DNA from: an uncultured SAR116 cluster alpha proteobacterium
GTDB taxonomy: Bacteria > Pseudomonadota > Alphaproteobacteria > Puniceispirillales > Marisalimonadaceae
NCBI GenBank assembly: GCA_902619805.1
Contig: CACNGC010000016.1
Location: 1 to 36,028, forward strand
Reading direction: 5' to 3'
DNA: 36,028 nucleotides
Part shown: piece after piece, positions 8,434 through 16,641 of the stretch
Position numbering within the stretch: the stretch's first letter is position 1
Layout: each line of letters opens with the position of its first letter
Notes under the pieces: model-generated
Database searches by the model: none
Seen by the model: only the letters and a program-made list of their open reading frames with translations
What the model was told of the DNA's origin: nothing
Made by a program: the position numbers and the translations under genes

Positions 8434-9222
8434 CTAAATATTAATAACTAATCCGTCATATGCCGGATACGTATTTGGCGGACATAATTTGGTTACAACA
8501 TCATGATCTGATTCAGGACTTAAGTGAGTTAGATAAGCTAAATCTGGATTTAACTTTGCAATCCATTCAAATGATAAATCAAAATGTGCGTGAGCCATAT
8601 GTGGTGACTGTCGTAAGCCTGTTATTATTAAAACTTTCATCTTACGTAAGTATTCAAAACTTTTTTCAGGAAATCCTACTACGTCAGTACAATATGCAAA
8701 TACGTCATTAAAAATAAAACCCAATGTATCTATTACACCATGATTTTGTTTAATAGAATTAATTTTAATATCATTTATAGTTATTTCTTCAAAATAATCT
8801 ATTTCATGCAACTCTAATGGTGGCTGAAAGTAAGACTGTGATGTCTCAGATTTGTTAAATAAGTAATTAAATCTTGTTATTAAAAAGCTTGATGTTTCTT
8901 TATTAGTAAAAATTTTTATTTTTTCTCTATTGTAAAAATAAAAAGGACGTAATTCATCTAACCCTGATACATGGTCCGAGTGACTGTGGGTAATAAGCAC
9001 TGCATCTAATTTTTGAATATTATGTTCTATAAGTTGGTTTTTTATATCAGGCCCAGCATCTACTAATATAGTTGTATTTTTATTTTGTATGAGAACAGCG
9101 CATCTTTGTCTTTTATTTTTAGGATTAGATGGGTCGCATTTACCCCAACCTAATTGACCTAAAGCAGGAATTCCAACTGATGTACCTGTGCCTAATACAG
9201 TAATTTTTATATTATTGTTCAT
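8434..9222 (-). CDS. MBL-fold metallo-hydrolase, PhnP/RNase Z-like
   Basis: A 262-residue metallo-beta-lactamase-fold hydrolase. The metal motif HSHSDH is at 79-84, preceded by the VDAGPD strand at 54-59; further candidate ligands are the Asp in YCTDVVG and the His residues in the HAHFDL and THLSPESDHD segments. The N-terminus (ITVLGTGTSVGIPALG, then WGKCDP) is typical of the PhnP-like cyclic phosphodiesterase group. Its start overlaps the tatD stop (TAATG), and in many alphaproteobacteria this gene ends the tmk-holB-metG-tatD block, so its job is more likely general than phosphonate-specific. No phn genes are near. The exact phosphodiester substrate is unknown. Confidence 0.9.
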   Translation of the reverse strand: MNNNIKITVLGTGTSVGIPALGQLGWGKCDPSNPKNKRQRCAVLIQNKNTTILVDAGPDIKNQLIEHNIQKLDAVLITHSHSDHVSGLDELRPFYFYNREKIKIFTNKETSSFLITRFNYLFNKSETSQSYFQPPLELHEIDYFEEITINDIKINSIKQNHGVIDTLGFIFNDVFAYCTDVVGFPEKSFEYLRKMKVLIITGLRQSPHMAHAHFDLSFEWIAKLNPDLAYLTHLSPESDHDVVTKLCPPNTYPAYDGLVINI

Positions 9223-10007
9223 TAACTAATCTTATCAAAAATTTTAAATGAATTCATGTACAATTGATCAATAAATGTAGAAAATTCACATTTTCTAATA
9301 TCAGCCAAATACTTTGCAGTTATTGAACAATTTTTTGGCTCATTTACAGAACCTCTTAATGGCGTTGGAGATAAGTAAGGTGCATCTGTTTCCACAAGAA
9401 TTTTATCATCAGGTATTAAAGTAGCAATTTCTTGAATTAATTTTGCAGATTTAAATGTAACAATTCCAGAAAAAGAAACATAAAAACCTAAATTAATACC
9501 ACATAAAGCTAGATCTTTTCCTGAACTAAAACAATGAAGAATTGCCTTAAAAGGTCCATTTTTGTATTCATTCTCTAAAATATTAATCATATCTTTATCA
9601 GCATCTCTAGCATGAATAATTAATGGTAGATTAGTTGCTCTAGAAACGTTTATTTGAGTAATAAAAGACGCCTTTTGTTCTGCTTTACTATCATTTCCAT
9701 AATGATAATCTAGTCCACACTCCCCTATCCCTACACATTTTTTATTTTTTGATAAATTAAGTATCATTTCGTAATTTGAATTATTTTTATCTTTTAAAAC
9801 CTCATTTGGATGCACACCAACAGTATGATAAACTTCTTCATAATTTTTGGATATTTCAATTATTTTATCAATTTTATTAAGGTTTGTTGATATGGTGACA
9901 ATTCTTTTAACACCATTTTCCAAGGCATTTTTTAAAACTTCATCTAGTCTATTATATAATTCTGGAAAATCTAAATGTGCATGTGTATCGATTAAATAAG
10001 TTTTCAT
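9222..10007 (-). CDS. tatD: TatD-family deoxyribonuclease/metal-dependent hydrolase
   Basis: A 261-residue TIM-barrel hydrolase of the amidohydrolase superfamily. Metal-site motifs are in order: IDTHAHLDF (H9, H11), VGVHPNE, GIGECGLDYH with the bridging Glu, IIHARDADKD, LHCFSSG and VETDAPYLSP with the last metal Asp. TatD proteins act as Mg-dependent 3'-5' exonucleases on DNA or RNA and in repair. The length is normal. It lies between metG (15 bases upstream) and the MBL hydrolase, which overlaps it by one base, so translation is probably coupled. I see nothing unusual in it. Confidence 0.95.
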   Translation of the reverse strand: MKTYLIDTHAHLDFPELYNRLDEVLKNALENGVKRIVTISTNLNKIDKIIEISKNYEEVYHTVGVHPNEVLKDKNNSNYEMILNLSKNKKCVGIGECGLDYHYGNDSKAEQKASFITQINVSRATNLPLIIHARDADKDMINILENEYKNGPFKAILHCFSSGKDLALCGINLGFYVSFSGIVTFKSAKLIQEIATLIPDDKILVETDAPYLSPTPLRGSVNEPKNCSITAKYLADIRKCEFSTFIDQLYMNSFKIFDKIS

Positions 10008-10022
10008 TTTAAGAAAGCAACT

Positions 10023-11150
10023 TTAAACTCTTGGAAATAATGGATTCGGAAGTGAGATATTAATATTACCATTTAAAATAAAACCTACAGATTCTAATTT
10101 ACGTTGATCATGTGGTATTTTTATATGATCTAGTATTTTTTCAGCAGTATCTGGAATAAATGGCTGAAGTAAAATAGATATTTGTCTTATGGTTTCAACT
10201 AAAGTAAATAATACCACTTCCATACGTTCAAAGTTATTTTTCTTTAGTGCCCATGGTGCTTGTTCATCAACATATTTATTAGCATTAGAAATAACTATCC
10301 AAATGTTTTTTAAATACTGATCAAATTTTTGTTCGTCGATTAATCTTCTATAATCATCCAAGTTATTTTTAATTGAATTAATTAATGTTGAATCTTCTTT
10401 ATTAAACTTATTTGGTTTTAAAGGTATATTTTCACTACAATTTTTAAAAATCATGGAAACAACTCTTTGAAATAAATTTCCATAACTATTAGCTAGGTCA
10501 CTGTTTATTCTATTTATAAGTTGAGAATTTGAAAAATCACCATCATTTCCAAATGGAACTTCCCTTAACAAAAAATATCTAATTTGATCAATGCCATATT
10601 TATCAACTAATTGAAAAGGATCAATTACATTACCTAAAGATTTAGATATTTTATTTCCTTCATTGGTCCACCAACCATGAGCAAAGACTTTTTTTGGTAA
10701 AGGTAAATCTGCAGCCATGAGAAATGCAGGCCAGTAAACTGCATGAAATCTAATAATATCTTTCCCAACCATATGTATATCAGCAGGCCAAAATTTTTTA
10801 AAAACTTCATCATTTTTTTCATTTGAATACTCACAAGCAGATAAATAGTTTGTAAGAGCATCCAACCAAACATACATAATATGATTTTTATCGTTTGGAA
10901 CTTTTACTCCCCAAGAAAAACTAGTCCTACTAATTGACAAATCTTTTAAACCACTTTTCACAAAGCTTATAATTTCATTTCTTCTTGATTTGGGAGATAT
11001 GAAATCTTTATTACTTTCATAAAATTCAAGAAGTTTATTTTCCCATTTTGAAAGATTAAAAAAATAAGATGGCTCTTCAACCCATTCAACAGGTGCGCCA
11101 GACGGAGCTTTCCCATCCACAATTTCAGACTCTAAAAAAAAAAGCTTCAT
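10023..11150 (-). CDS. metG: Methionyl-tRNA synthetase, C-terminal part (after frameshift)
   Basis: This frame carries the rest of MetG: APSGAPVEWVEEPSYFF, the MYVWLDALTNYLSA segment, MVGKDIIRFHAVYWPAF, the KISKS signature at residues 167-171 of this frame (NEGNKISKSLGNVIDP), and the anticodon-binding helical domain. The ATG at 11150 is not a real start, having no ribosome-binding site and no N-terminal catalytic half. The true N-terminus is in another frame (11125-11538). Joining the two at a T10 tract gives about 506 residues, the usual size for alphaproteobacterial MetG without the C-terminal EMAP-like domain. MetG is essential, so the break is probably a sequencing error or is bypassed by slippage. 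Confidence 0.9.
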   Translation of the reverse strand: MKLFFLESEIVDGKAPSGAPVEWVEEPSYFFNLSKWENKLLEFYESNKDFISPKSRRNEIISFVKSGLKDLSISRTSFSWGVKVPNDKNHIMYVWLDALTNYLSACEYSNEKNDEVFKKFWPADIHMVGKDIIRFHAVYWPAFLMAADLPLPKKVFAHGWWTNEGNKISKSLGNVIDPFQLVDKYGIDQIRYFLLREVPFGNDGDFSNSQLINRINSDLANSYGNLFQRVVSMIFKNCSENIPLKPNKFNKEDSTLINSIKNNLDDYRRLIDEQKFDQYLKNIWIVISNANKYVDEQAPWALKKNNFERMEVVLFTLVETIRQISILLQPFIPDTAEKILDHIKIPHDQRKLESVGFILNGNINISLPNPLFPRV

Positions 11151-11538
11151 CTCGAACCGCGTACCAACCAGAATATTTATCTAAGTAAATATTTCCATTG
11201 CTGAGAAGTTTTTCCCAAATTTTTTGACATGATTTGATGTGTTTTTCTTCAGTTGTTCTTATAAATGAATCATTTGAAAAATTCATGCAATTAAGTAAAT
11301 TTTTAAAATTTTCAGAAACCTTATCCACAAATTCTCTAGGATTAACACCATTATTTTTTGCTGCTGTCTCAACTTTTTGTCCATGTTCATCTGTTCCAGT
11401 TAAGAAAAAAACTTCATATTCATCAAGACGCTTAAATCTAGCAATTACATCACATGCTAGCGTTGTATATGCATGGCCAATATGAGGGACATCATTAACA
11501 TAATAAATTGGTGTAGTAATATAATATGTTGATTTCAT
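11125..11538 (-). CDS. metG: Methionyl-tRNA synthetase, N-terminal part (before frameshift)
   Basis: The N-terminal Rossmann half of MetG: YYITTPIYYVNDVPHIGHAY carries the class I HIGH signature (H19-H22), followed by FFLTGTDEHGQKVE and YSGWYAVRDEAFF. The frame then runs into a stop just after a run of ten T on the coding strand. The expected continuation (LESEIVDGKAPSGAPVEW) is in the next frame and needs one T fewer. The enzyme charges tRNA-Met using ATP. It starts 21 bases after the holB stop within the dacF-tmk-holB-metG-tatD block. Confidence 0.92.
   Translation of the reverse strand: MKSTYYITTPIYYVNDVPHIGHAYTTLACDVIARFKRLDEYEVFFLTGTDEHGQKVETAAKNNGVNPREFVDKVSENFKNLLNCMNFSNDSFIRTTEEKHIKSCQKIWEKLLSNGNIYLDKYSGWYAVRDEAFFFRV
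11134..11143 (-). other. T10 homopolymer causing an apparent +1 frame break in metG
   Basis: On the coding strand, ten T follow GAAGC. With ten, the frame reads DEAFFFRV then stop; with nine it reads DEAFFLESEIVDGKAPSG, which matches the family. Runs of nine occur inside intact genes of this window (three in rlpA, one each in mfd and recG), so T9 is tolerated and one extra base is the simplest explanation. Confidence 0.9.
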
Positions 11539-11559
11539 TTAATACCTTCTGAATAATGA

Positions 11560-12612
11560 CTATATACCAGATAATTCTTTTAATGAGGCAATTAAAACAT
11601 CTGATTTGTTTAAGTTTACTACATGAGCTAGGTGCATATTTTTATTAATTTGAGAATGTAAATCTACAATCTGTTTAGTGTTATTATTATTTGAAATTTT
11701 TTGTATTAATTCTTTTTCCTTATCAAGGGTATAGTCAATGTAATTTTGATGTTCAATATAAAAAATAGTTTTTTGAATTAAATCATTAATTACCAAATCC
11801 ATGACATTAATTAAAAAAATATTATCTTTTGCATTTAATGCTTCGACAATATTTTCTCTAAGGTTTAAATGTCCATTAGAGTTGATAAGATCATCCAATA
11901 AATTTTTATAAAAGACAAAAATATTATTTTTTATAATATTTTCAGCCATTCCAGGAGATCCAAAAGAGATATTATTTATAAATTGTAATTCCTCTTCTGA
12001 TTTGTCTTTATATTCATCACATATAAATTTATTAAAGTCAGATTTACATAATGAATTTACATAGAAAAAAGCACATCTTGATTTTATTGTCTCTAGTAAA
12101 TTGCCTGGATTATTTGAAATTATAAATAAATATGAGCTTTCTGGTAATTCTTCTATTGTTTTCAAAAGTAAATTCTGAGAATTTAGACTCAAATCTTCAA
12201 TAGTGTCAATAATTCCAATCTTTATTCTTGAAATTGAATCTGTTTTGTTAAAAAAATTTTTAAATTTTCTAACATTCTCAATTGGTATAGTTTTACCAAT
12301 TTTTTTTTCTTCGTCATTTAGGTAAAAAAAGTCTGGATGAGAATTATTGTCAAATAAATAAAAAGATTTTGTTGTTTTTAGTTGATCAAAATCCAATTTA
12401 TTATCTTCAAAAAAATCTGAATTTATTTCTTTTTTAATTTCTAAGTTGCACAAAACAAATTTTGCTAATTTGAGTACAAAATTTCTTTTGCCTAACCCTT
12501 TTGGACCTCCAATTATAATAGTATTTATTTTTTTAGTGCATATAATTGCAAAAATTTCTTTTTGTAACTTTTGACTTAAAAAATATTTTTGATTTATTTG
12601 AGAGTTAATCAT
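11560..12612 (-). CDS. holB: DNA polymerase III delta' subunit
   Basis: A 350-residue AAA+ protein of the clamp-loader complex. The Walker A-like motif GPKGLGKR is at 36-43; further on are KIGIIDTIEDLSLNSQNLLL and LKTIEELPESSYLFIISNNP, then the sensor/SRC region LLETIKSRCAFF, all typical of delta'. The cysteine zinc module found in many DnaX and delta' proteins is not visible between residues 50 and 100. The protein is more diverged and AT-rich than its neighbours, usual for holB. It starts inside the end of tmk (8-base overlap) and precedes metG, the standard alphaproteobacterial order, which supports the call. Confidence 0.9.
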   Translation of the reverse strand: MINSQINQKYFLSQKLQKEIFAIICTKKINTIIIGGPKGLGKRNFVLKLAKFVLCNLEIKKEINSDFFEDNKLDFDQLKTTKSFYLFDNNSHPDFFYLNDEEKKIGKTIPIENVRKFKNFFNKTDSISRIKIGIIDTIEDLSLNSQNLLLKTIEELPESSYLFIISNNPGNLLETIKSRCAFFYVNSLCKSDFNKFICDEYKDKSEEELQFINNISFGSPGMAENIIKNNIFVFYKNLLDDLINSNGHLNLRENIVEALNAKDNIFLINVMDLVINDLIQKTIFYIEHQNYIDYTLDKEKELIQKISNNNNTKQIVDLHSQINKNMHLAHVVNLNKSDVLIASLKELSGI

Positions 12613-13279
12613 TTATAGTTAATAATTTTTTTACATAAGAGCTAATTTCATTTGAAATAAACTCTTTGGTATTATCTGCATTAATTTTAATGATACGATT
12701 TGGATCTCTTTTTTGTAAAGTATCAAACCCATTTAAAATTTTTTGATGATAATTTAATCCTAAATTCTCAAATCTGTTTTCAATAATGTTTTGTCTTTTT
12801 AGAGTTCTTTTTAGACCTTTTTGTGGGGACAAATACAAGAAAAAAGTTATGTCTGGATATAAATTGTAACAATATTTTTTGTGTAACTCTAACAAATCTT
12901 TTTCACTTACTTCTCCTACTAGTCCTTGATATACAATTGTAGAATCTATAAATCTATCACACAAAACCACAGAGCTATTTTTAATTGCTGGTAATATAAT
13001 TTTATTTATATGTTCGCGTCTTATAGCATTAAAAATCAATGATTCTGAAAAAGGATCCCATGCATTTTTATCCCCAGTTACTAGAAATTTTCTTAATTCT
13101 TCTGCTTCTTTGGTTCCACCAGGTTCTCTTGTGGACACAACATTAAATCTACTATTTATAAGATCTTTTCTTAATAAATCTATTTGTGTACTTTTTCCAA
13201 CACCCTCACCACCCTCAAATGAAATGAAAATACCTTTTCTTGAATTTAAAGTCTTATTAATTTGCAATAATGTCTCCAT
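12605..13279 (-). CDS. tmk: Thymidylate kinase
   Basis: Phosphorylates dTMP to dTDP with ATP. The P-loop FEGGEGVGKST is at 21-31, TREPGGT at 50-56, the DRFIDSTIVYQG substrate motif is near 108-119, and a LID region lies around RTLKRQNIIENRF. The length of 224 residues is only slightly above the norm. The ATG at 13279 lies within the 3' end of dacF (23-base overlap). A TTG at 13267, with GGAG six bases before it, is an alternative start that would remove four residues; either leaves the kinase core intact. Translation is probably coupled to dacF upstream and holB downstream. Confidence 0.95.
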   Translation of the reverse strand: METLLQINKTLNSRKGIFISFEGGEGVGKSTQIDLLRKDLINSRFNVVSTREPGGTKEAEELRKFLVTGDKNAWDPFSESLIFNAIRREHINKIILPAIKNSSVVLCDRFIDSTIVYQGLVGEVSEKDLLELHKKYCYNLYPDITFFLYLSPQKGLKRTLKRQNIIENRFENLGLNYHQKILNGFDTLQKRDPNRIIKINADNTKEFISNEISSYVKKLLTIND

Positions 13280-14423
13280 AAAGTAAAAACTTTAAAATAG
13301 ATTTTACTCTAATCAAAGGTGACATTTTAGCTACATCTTCAGAAGAAATTAACTCTTCTTGAAAAGTTTGTTGTCCAGGTATATATATGTAAATTTTTCC
13401 AAGAACAGAACCTTTTGTAATTGGGGCAGAAATGGGGTTCATCCATTCTAGCTTAATTTTTGTTTTATTTAATTCAAAAGGTGAAATAATTTTTTTGAAG
13501 GGTTTGCTAGCAATTAAATTTACTTTGTTTTTTTTCCCCAACCATACATCAGCCTCAACAAGACTTTTTTGATTACTAAATAAAGATAATAAAGTTGTCT
13601 CTCTAAATACTATGTTAAAGAGTCTTTTGCTTTCAAATCTTCTTTTTTTCTTACTATTTAATCCATTTATAACAATTGTAACCCTTCTATCATTTCTTTT
13701 TACTGAACCTATTAACCCATATCCAGACTCATTTGTATGCCCAGTTTTAAGACCATCCGCTCCGTTCATAGTATATAGTAATGGGTTTCTATTTGATTGT
13801 TTAATTTTGTTATATGTAAAGATTTTTTCTTTATATAAATTGTATAACTCAGGAAAATCATCAATTATTCTTTTTGTAAGCATAACTAGATCTCTAGAAG
13901 TTGTTTGCAAATCAGGATGAGGCCATCCTGTGGAATTGGTAAAATATGTATCTTTCATACCTATTGTTTTAGCATATCTATTCATTTCTCTTGCAAAAGC
14001 TTCTTCATCACCAGAGACACCTTCTGCTAAGACAACAGCCGCATCATTTCCTGATTGAACAATCAAACCTAGTAACAAGTCTTTTATTGTAACGTTACTA
14101 TTTAATTCTAAAAAAGATCTAGATCCACCCATTCTCCAAGCTTTATCTGATACTAAAAAAGTGTCTGACATATTTAAAGATTTATCTTTAATTCGATCAA
14201 ATACTATATAAGAAGTCATGACTTTTGCCATTGATGCAGGTTTCATAAGCTGATCTGCATTTTTTTCAAACAACACTTCGTCAACTTCATGATCATAAAT
14301 AATCACTTGTTTTGCAGGAGTTTGAATATCTAAAATTTTTGAAGAACTTTCTTTGATATTTACAAAACATAAAATTATAAAAGTAGAAATTAAAATGGTT
14401 GGTAGTTTATAAATATTTAACAT
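13257..14423 (-). CDS. dacF: D-alanyl-D-alanine carboxypeptidase (PBP5/6 family)
   Basis: A periplasmic low-molecular-weight penicillin-binding protein that trims the terminal D-Ala from peptidoglycan stem peptides. A hydrophobic signal peptide spans roughly residues 6-22. The three active-site motifs are SMAK (S64, K67), SGN (124-126) and KTG (226-228), in normal order and spacing. The C-terminal beta-sandwich domain typical of the PBP5 family follows from about residue 280, and the protein ends with a short hydrophobic or amphipathic stretch. It sits between rlpA and tmk, as in many alphaproteobacteria, linking wall remodelling with the tmk-holB block. dacC would be an equally fair symbol. 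Confidence 0.94.
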   Translation of the reverse strand: MLNIYKLPTILISTFIILCFVNIKESSSKILDIQTPAKQVIIYDHEVDEVLFEKNADQLMKPASMAKVMTSYIVFDRIKDKSLNMSDTFLVSDKAWRMGGSRSFLELNSNVTIKDLLLGLIVQSGNDAAVVLAEGVSGDEEAFAREMNRYAKTIGMKDTYFTNSTGWPHPDLQTTSRDLVMLTKRIIDDFPELYNLYKEKIFTYNKIKQSNRNPLLYTMNGADGLKTGHTNESGYGLIGSVKRNDRRVTIVINGLNSKKKRRFESKRLFNIVFRETTLLSLFSNQKSLVEADVWLGKKNKVNLIASKPFKKIISPFELNKTKIKLEWMNPISAPITKGSVLGKIYIYIPGQQTFQEELISSEDVAKMSPLIRVKSILKFLLYGDIIAN

Positions 14424-14440
14424 TTAAAACCTCAAGAGAC

Positions 14441-15379
14441 TTATTCTATAATTATTTTTGCACCCTGCATTCCTTTTTGTAACAACAAAGAATGTAATTG
14501 ATCAACTTTTTCTACACTTAAAAACGGACCAGCCTTGACTTGGTACAGTGTTTTATTCAATTTATAAATTTTATATATTTTTACTTTATCAATGTAAGAT
14601 ACTTTTTTTTTCATTATTTCTGCATTTTTTTTTGAACTAAAGGACGCTAATTTTATGTAAATTTTATATTCTTTATTTAAATTTTTAAAATTATAGTTTA
14701 TTTTCTTTGTTACAATTTTTTGATTTTTAGTGTCCTTAATTTTTACTGCTGCTTTATTTGGGATTGTAATATTAGGTAATTCTGTTTCTTTTAAATCATT
14801 TATTTCAGGAAAAGACCCTTGTTTAGCAAGTTTTTCTAAATAAAGGCTCTTCTCCCTTAAAATTTGCACCCTTACAAGACCTGTACCTTTTCTTTTTAAA
14901 TCTAATATGTCAGCTGCTTTTGATGATAAGTCTATAATTCTATCATTAACAAAAGGACCTCGGTCATTTATTCTAAGTATTATTGATTTATTATTTTTCA
15001 AATTAGTTACTTTTACTGCGCTAGGAAGAGGTAAAGTTTTATGAGCAGCTGTAAGGGCATATTGATTATATATTTCACCATTAGCAGTTAATTTCCCATG
15101 AAACTTCGGTCCATACCATGATGCTATGCCTGTTTTATTGTAATAGAGATCTTTTTTTGGATAATAATATTTGCCACCTACACTATATTTTTTCCCAATT
15201 TTATAAATTGGTTTTTGTATTCTTTTTTTTTCTTCTTTTGGAATTAAATATTTTTTTCCTAAATTAGCAGCAACTTCTACACTTGAGGTGCAACCTTGGA
15301 TAAGAATTAGAAAAGTAATAAAAAATATATTTCTAGAATTTTTAAAAAAATAAAATAATTTATTTGTTGTTGAACACAT
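14441..15379 (-). CDS. rlpA: RlpA-like septal ring lipoprotein with SPOR domain
   Basis: An outer-membrane lipoprotein, 312 residues. A long n-region precedes a hydrophobic stretch and lipobox ending at C30 (LILIQGC). The double-psi beta-barrel domain starts at GIASWYGPKFHGKLTANGE (about 85-103) and runs through LRINDRGPFVNDRIIDLS. The C-terminal SPOR domain occupies about 234-312 (YKIYIKLASFSSKKNA through YQVKAGPF) and would bind denuded glycan at the division site. RlpA enzymes are lytic transglycosylases that cleave such glycans in some species. Its ATG directly follows the stop of the MltB-type gene, so two wall-cleaving enzymes and a carboxypeptidase form one unit. The gene contains three nine-base homopolymer runs yet stays in frame. 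Confidence 0.93.
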   Translation of the reverse strand: MCSTTNKLFYFFKNSRNIFFITFLILIQGCTSSVEVAANLGKKYLIPKEEKKRIQKPIYKIGKKYSVGGKYYYPKKDLYYNKTGIASWYGPKFHGKLTANGEIYNQYALTAAHKTLPLPSAVKVTNLKNNKSIILRINDRGPFVNDRIIDLSSKAADILDLKRKGTGLVRVQILREKSLYLEKLAKQGSFPEINDLKETELPNITIPNKAAVKIKDTKNQKIVTKKINYNFKNLNKEYKIYIKLASFSSKKNAEIMKKKVSYIDKVKIYKIYKLNKTLYQVKAGPFLSVEKVDQLHSLLLQKGMQGAKIIIE

Positions 15380-16354
15380 TTAATTATTTTCTTTTATAGA
15401 ATCCGCTAACGTTCCGACTGCTAAAGCAAAATAATTAGATCGGTTCCAATTTAAAAGGGAGTCAAAATTTTTATAAGCCAAATAACCATATTTTTTATAT
15501 CCATCAGGTATAATAAGCCTGGCTTTTACATTAACATTAGGTAAGTTATCTTTATTTGCTTTTAATATCCCTTTTGATGCCCAATAACTTAACAAATTAT
15601 ATTTTTTTTCATCTGTTTTGCCATTGTAATTACCAATGAAAACTTTTCTACCCCATGTTATTTGATTAGACCACCCTACTCTTTTTAAATAATTTGCTGC
15701 TGATGCAAAAACATCTGGTTTAGATGTCCATATGTTTTTAGATCCATCTTTATCCCAATCGGTAGCATAATTGATAAAGCTAGATGGCATAAATTGACAC
15801 TGGCCCATAGCTCCAGCCCAGGAACCTGTCATTTTATTAATAGTAATATGACCTCCATTTACAATTTTCAATGCATTTATTAATTCTTTTTTGAAGTAAT
15901 CATATCTTCTTCCATCATAAACTAAAGTAGTTAAAGCAGAAATAACAGAAAAGCCTCCAGTTAACCTTCCAAAATCAGTTTCAATACCCCACAAAGCTAC
16001 TATAAATCGGGGTTGAACACCGTAATGTTTGGATATTTGAGCAAGTAATTTTTTATTTTCATTGTATTTTTGATTTGCTTTTTTAATTCTAGTTGGCGTT
16101 ACTACTCTCTTAAGATACTGATCAAGAGTTAATTTAAATTCTGGTTGTGATTTATCAAGTTCGACAACTCTCTTGATAAATTTAGTTTTATTTTTAAATT
16201 CGTTTATTACTTTGCTAGAAATTCCTTTTTGTTTCGCCTCTTTCGATACTTGTTGAACAATTTCATTAAAATTAGCCTTTGCAAAACTTGAAATAGGAAG
16301 TGAGAAAATGATGATTATGAATAATAAAAATTTAAAAAGATTTAAAATATTCAT
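15380..16354 (-). CDS. mltB: Membrane-associated/periplasmic lytic murein transglycosylase, MltB family
   Basis: Cleaves the MurNAc-GlcNAc bond to form 1,6-anhydro ends. I start the gene at the ATG at 16354, because AAGGA lies seven bases before it and the frame upstream offers only a TTG at 16372; this gives 324 residues. The first 25 or so form a signal peptide ending near SFAKA, with no lipobox Cys, so it is probably soluble in the periplasm. The catalytic Glu is E125 in WGIETDFG, and SWAGAMGQCQFMPSSF and YATDWDKDGS are diagnostic for SLT_2 domains. Unlike many alphaproteobacterial homologues it ends without a clear C-terminal peptidoglycan-binding domain. First gene of the rlpA-dacF-tmk block. 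Confidence 0.93.
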   Translation of the reverse strand: MNILNLFKFLLFIIIIFSLPISSFAKANFNEIVQQVSKEAKQKGISSKVINEFKNKTKFIKRVVELDKSQPEFKLTLDQYLKRVVTPTRIKKANQKYNENKKLLAQISKHYGVQPRFIVALWGIETDFGRLTGGFSVISALTTLVYDGRRYDYFKKELINALKIVNGGHITINKMTGSWAGAMGQCQFMPSSFINYATDWDKDGSKNIWTSKPDVFASAANYLKRVGWSNQITWGRKVFIGNYNGKTDEKKYNLLSYWASKGILKANKDNLPNVNVKARLIIPDGYKKYGYLAYKNFDSLLNWNRSNYFALAVGTLADSIKENN

Positions 16355-16469
16355 AATTATATCCTTTAACAAAATATAATAATTAATAACTCATATTTTA
16401 AAAAGTTAAAAACTAATAATTGAAAAACTGACTATTAATCATAATAGCTTATTTTAAGAAAATAATAAC

Positions 16470-16498
16470 TTGCCTTCATTAATAACCTAGTTTAAAAA
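16470..16498 (+). promoter_or_regulatory. Possible promoter of tRNA-Ser
   Basis: TTGCCT (16470-16475) and TAAAAA (16493-16498), 17 bases apart, would start transcription just before the tRNA 5' end at 16509. The -10 match is weak. Confidence 0.3.
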
Positions 16499-16508
16499 AC
16501 CAATTCAT

Positions 16509-16598
16509 GGATGGGTGACTGAGCGGTTGAAAGTACCGGTCTTGAAAACCGGCGAAGGTGAAAGCCTTCCGTGGGTTCGAATCCCACCCCATCCGCCA
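16509..16598 (+). tRNA. tRNA-Ser (anticodon TGA)
   Basis: Ninety bases with a complete cloverleaf. The acceptor stem GGATGGG pairs with CCCATCC, followed by the discriminator G and an encoded CCA. The anticodon stem CCGGT/ACCGG encloses CTTGAAA, giving anticodon TGA at 16543-16545. A long class II variable arm (GAAGG/CCTTC) and the T arm GTGGG-TTCGAAT-CCCAC confirm serine identity. It reads UCA and, by wobble, other UCN codons. It stands alone between the mltB promoter region and a decayed GNAT gene on the other strand. Confidence 0.97.
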
Positions 16599-16641
16599 TA
16601 TACCTAAGTCTTGTATAATTAGAAATTAAAAATTGTAATCT

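Noticed and set aside
8460..8711. Plus-strand frame opposite the metallo-hydrolase gene
   Set aside because: It lies wholly within a gene with clear catalytic motifs on the other strand and has no recognisable domain or ribosome-binding site.
11125..11150. Programmed -1 ribosomal frameshift (dnaX-like) in metG
   Set aside because: The second half needs one T skipped (+1 direction); slipping back by one at the end of the tract gives an immediate TAG.
16449..16465. AT-only inverted repeat TTATTTT-AAG-AAAATAA between mltB and tRNA-Ser as a terminator or operator
   Set aside because: Seven A/T pairs with a three-base loop are too weak for a terminator, and the site is upstream of genes on both sides; chance is likely at this base composition.
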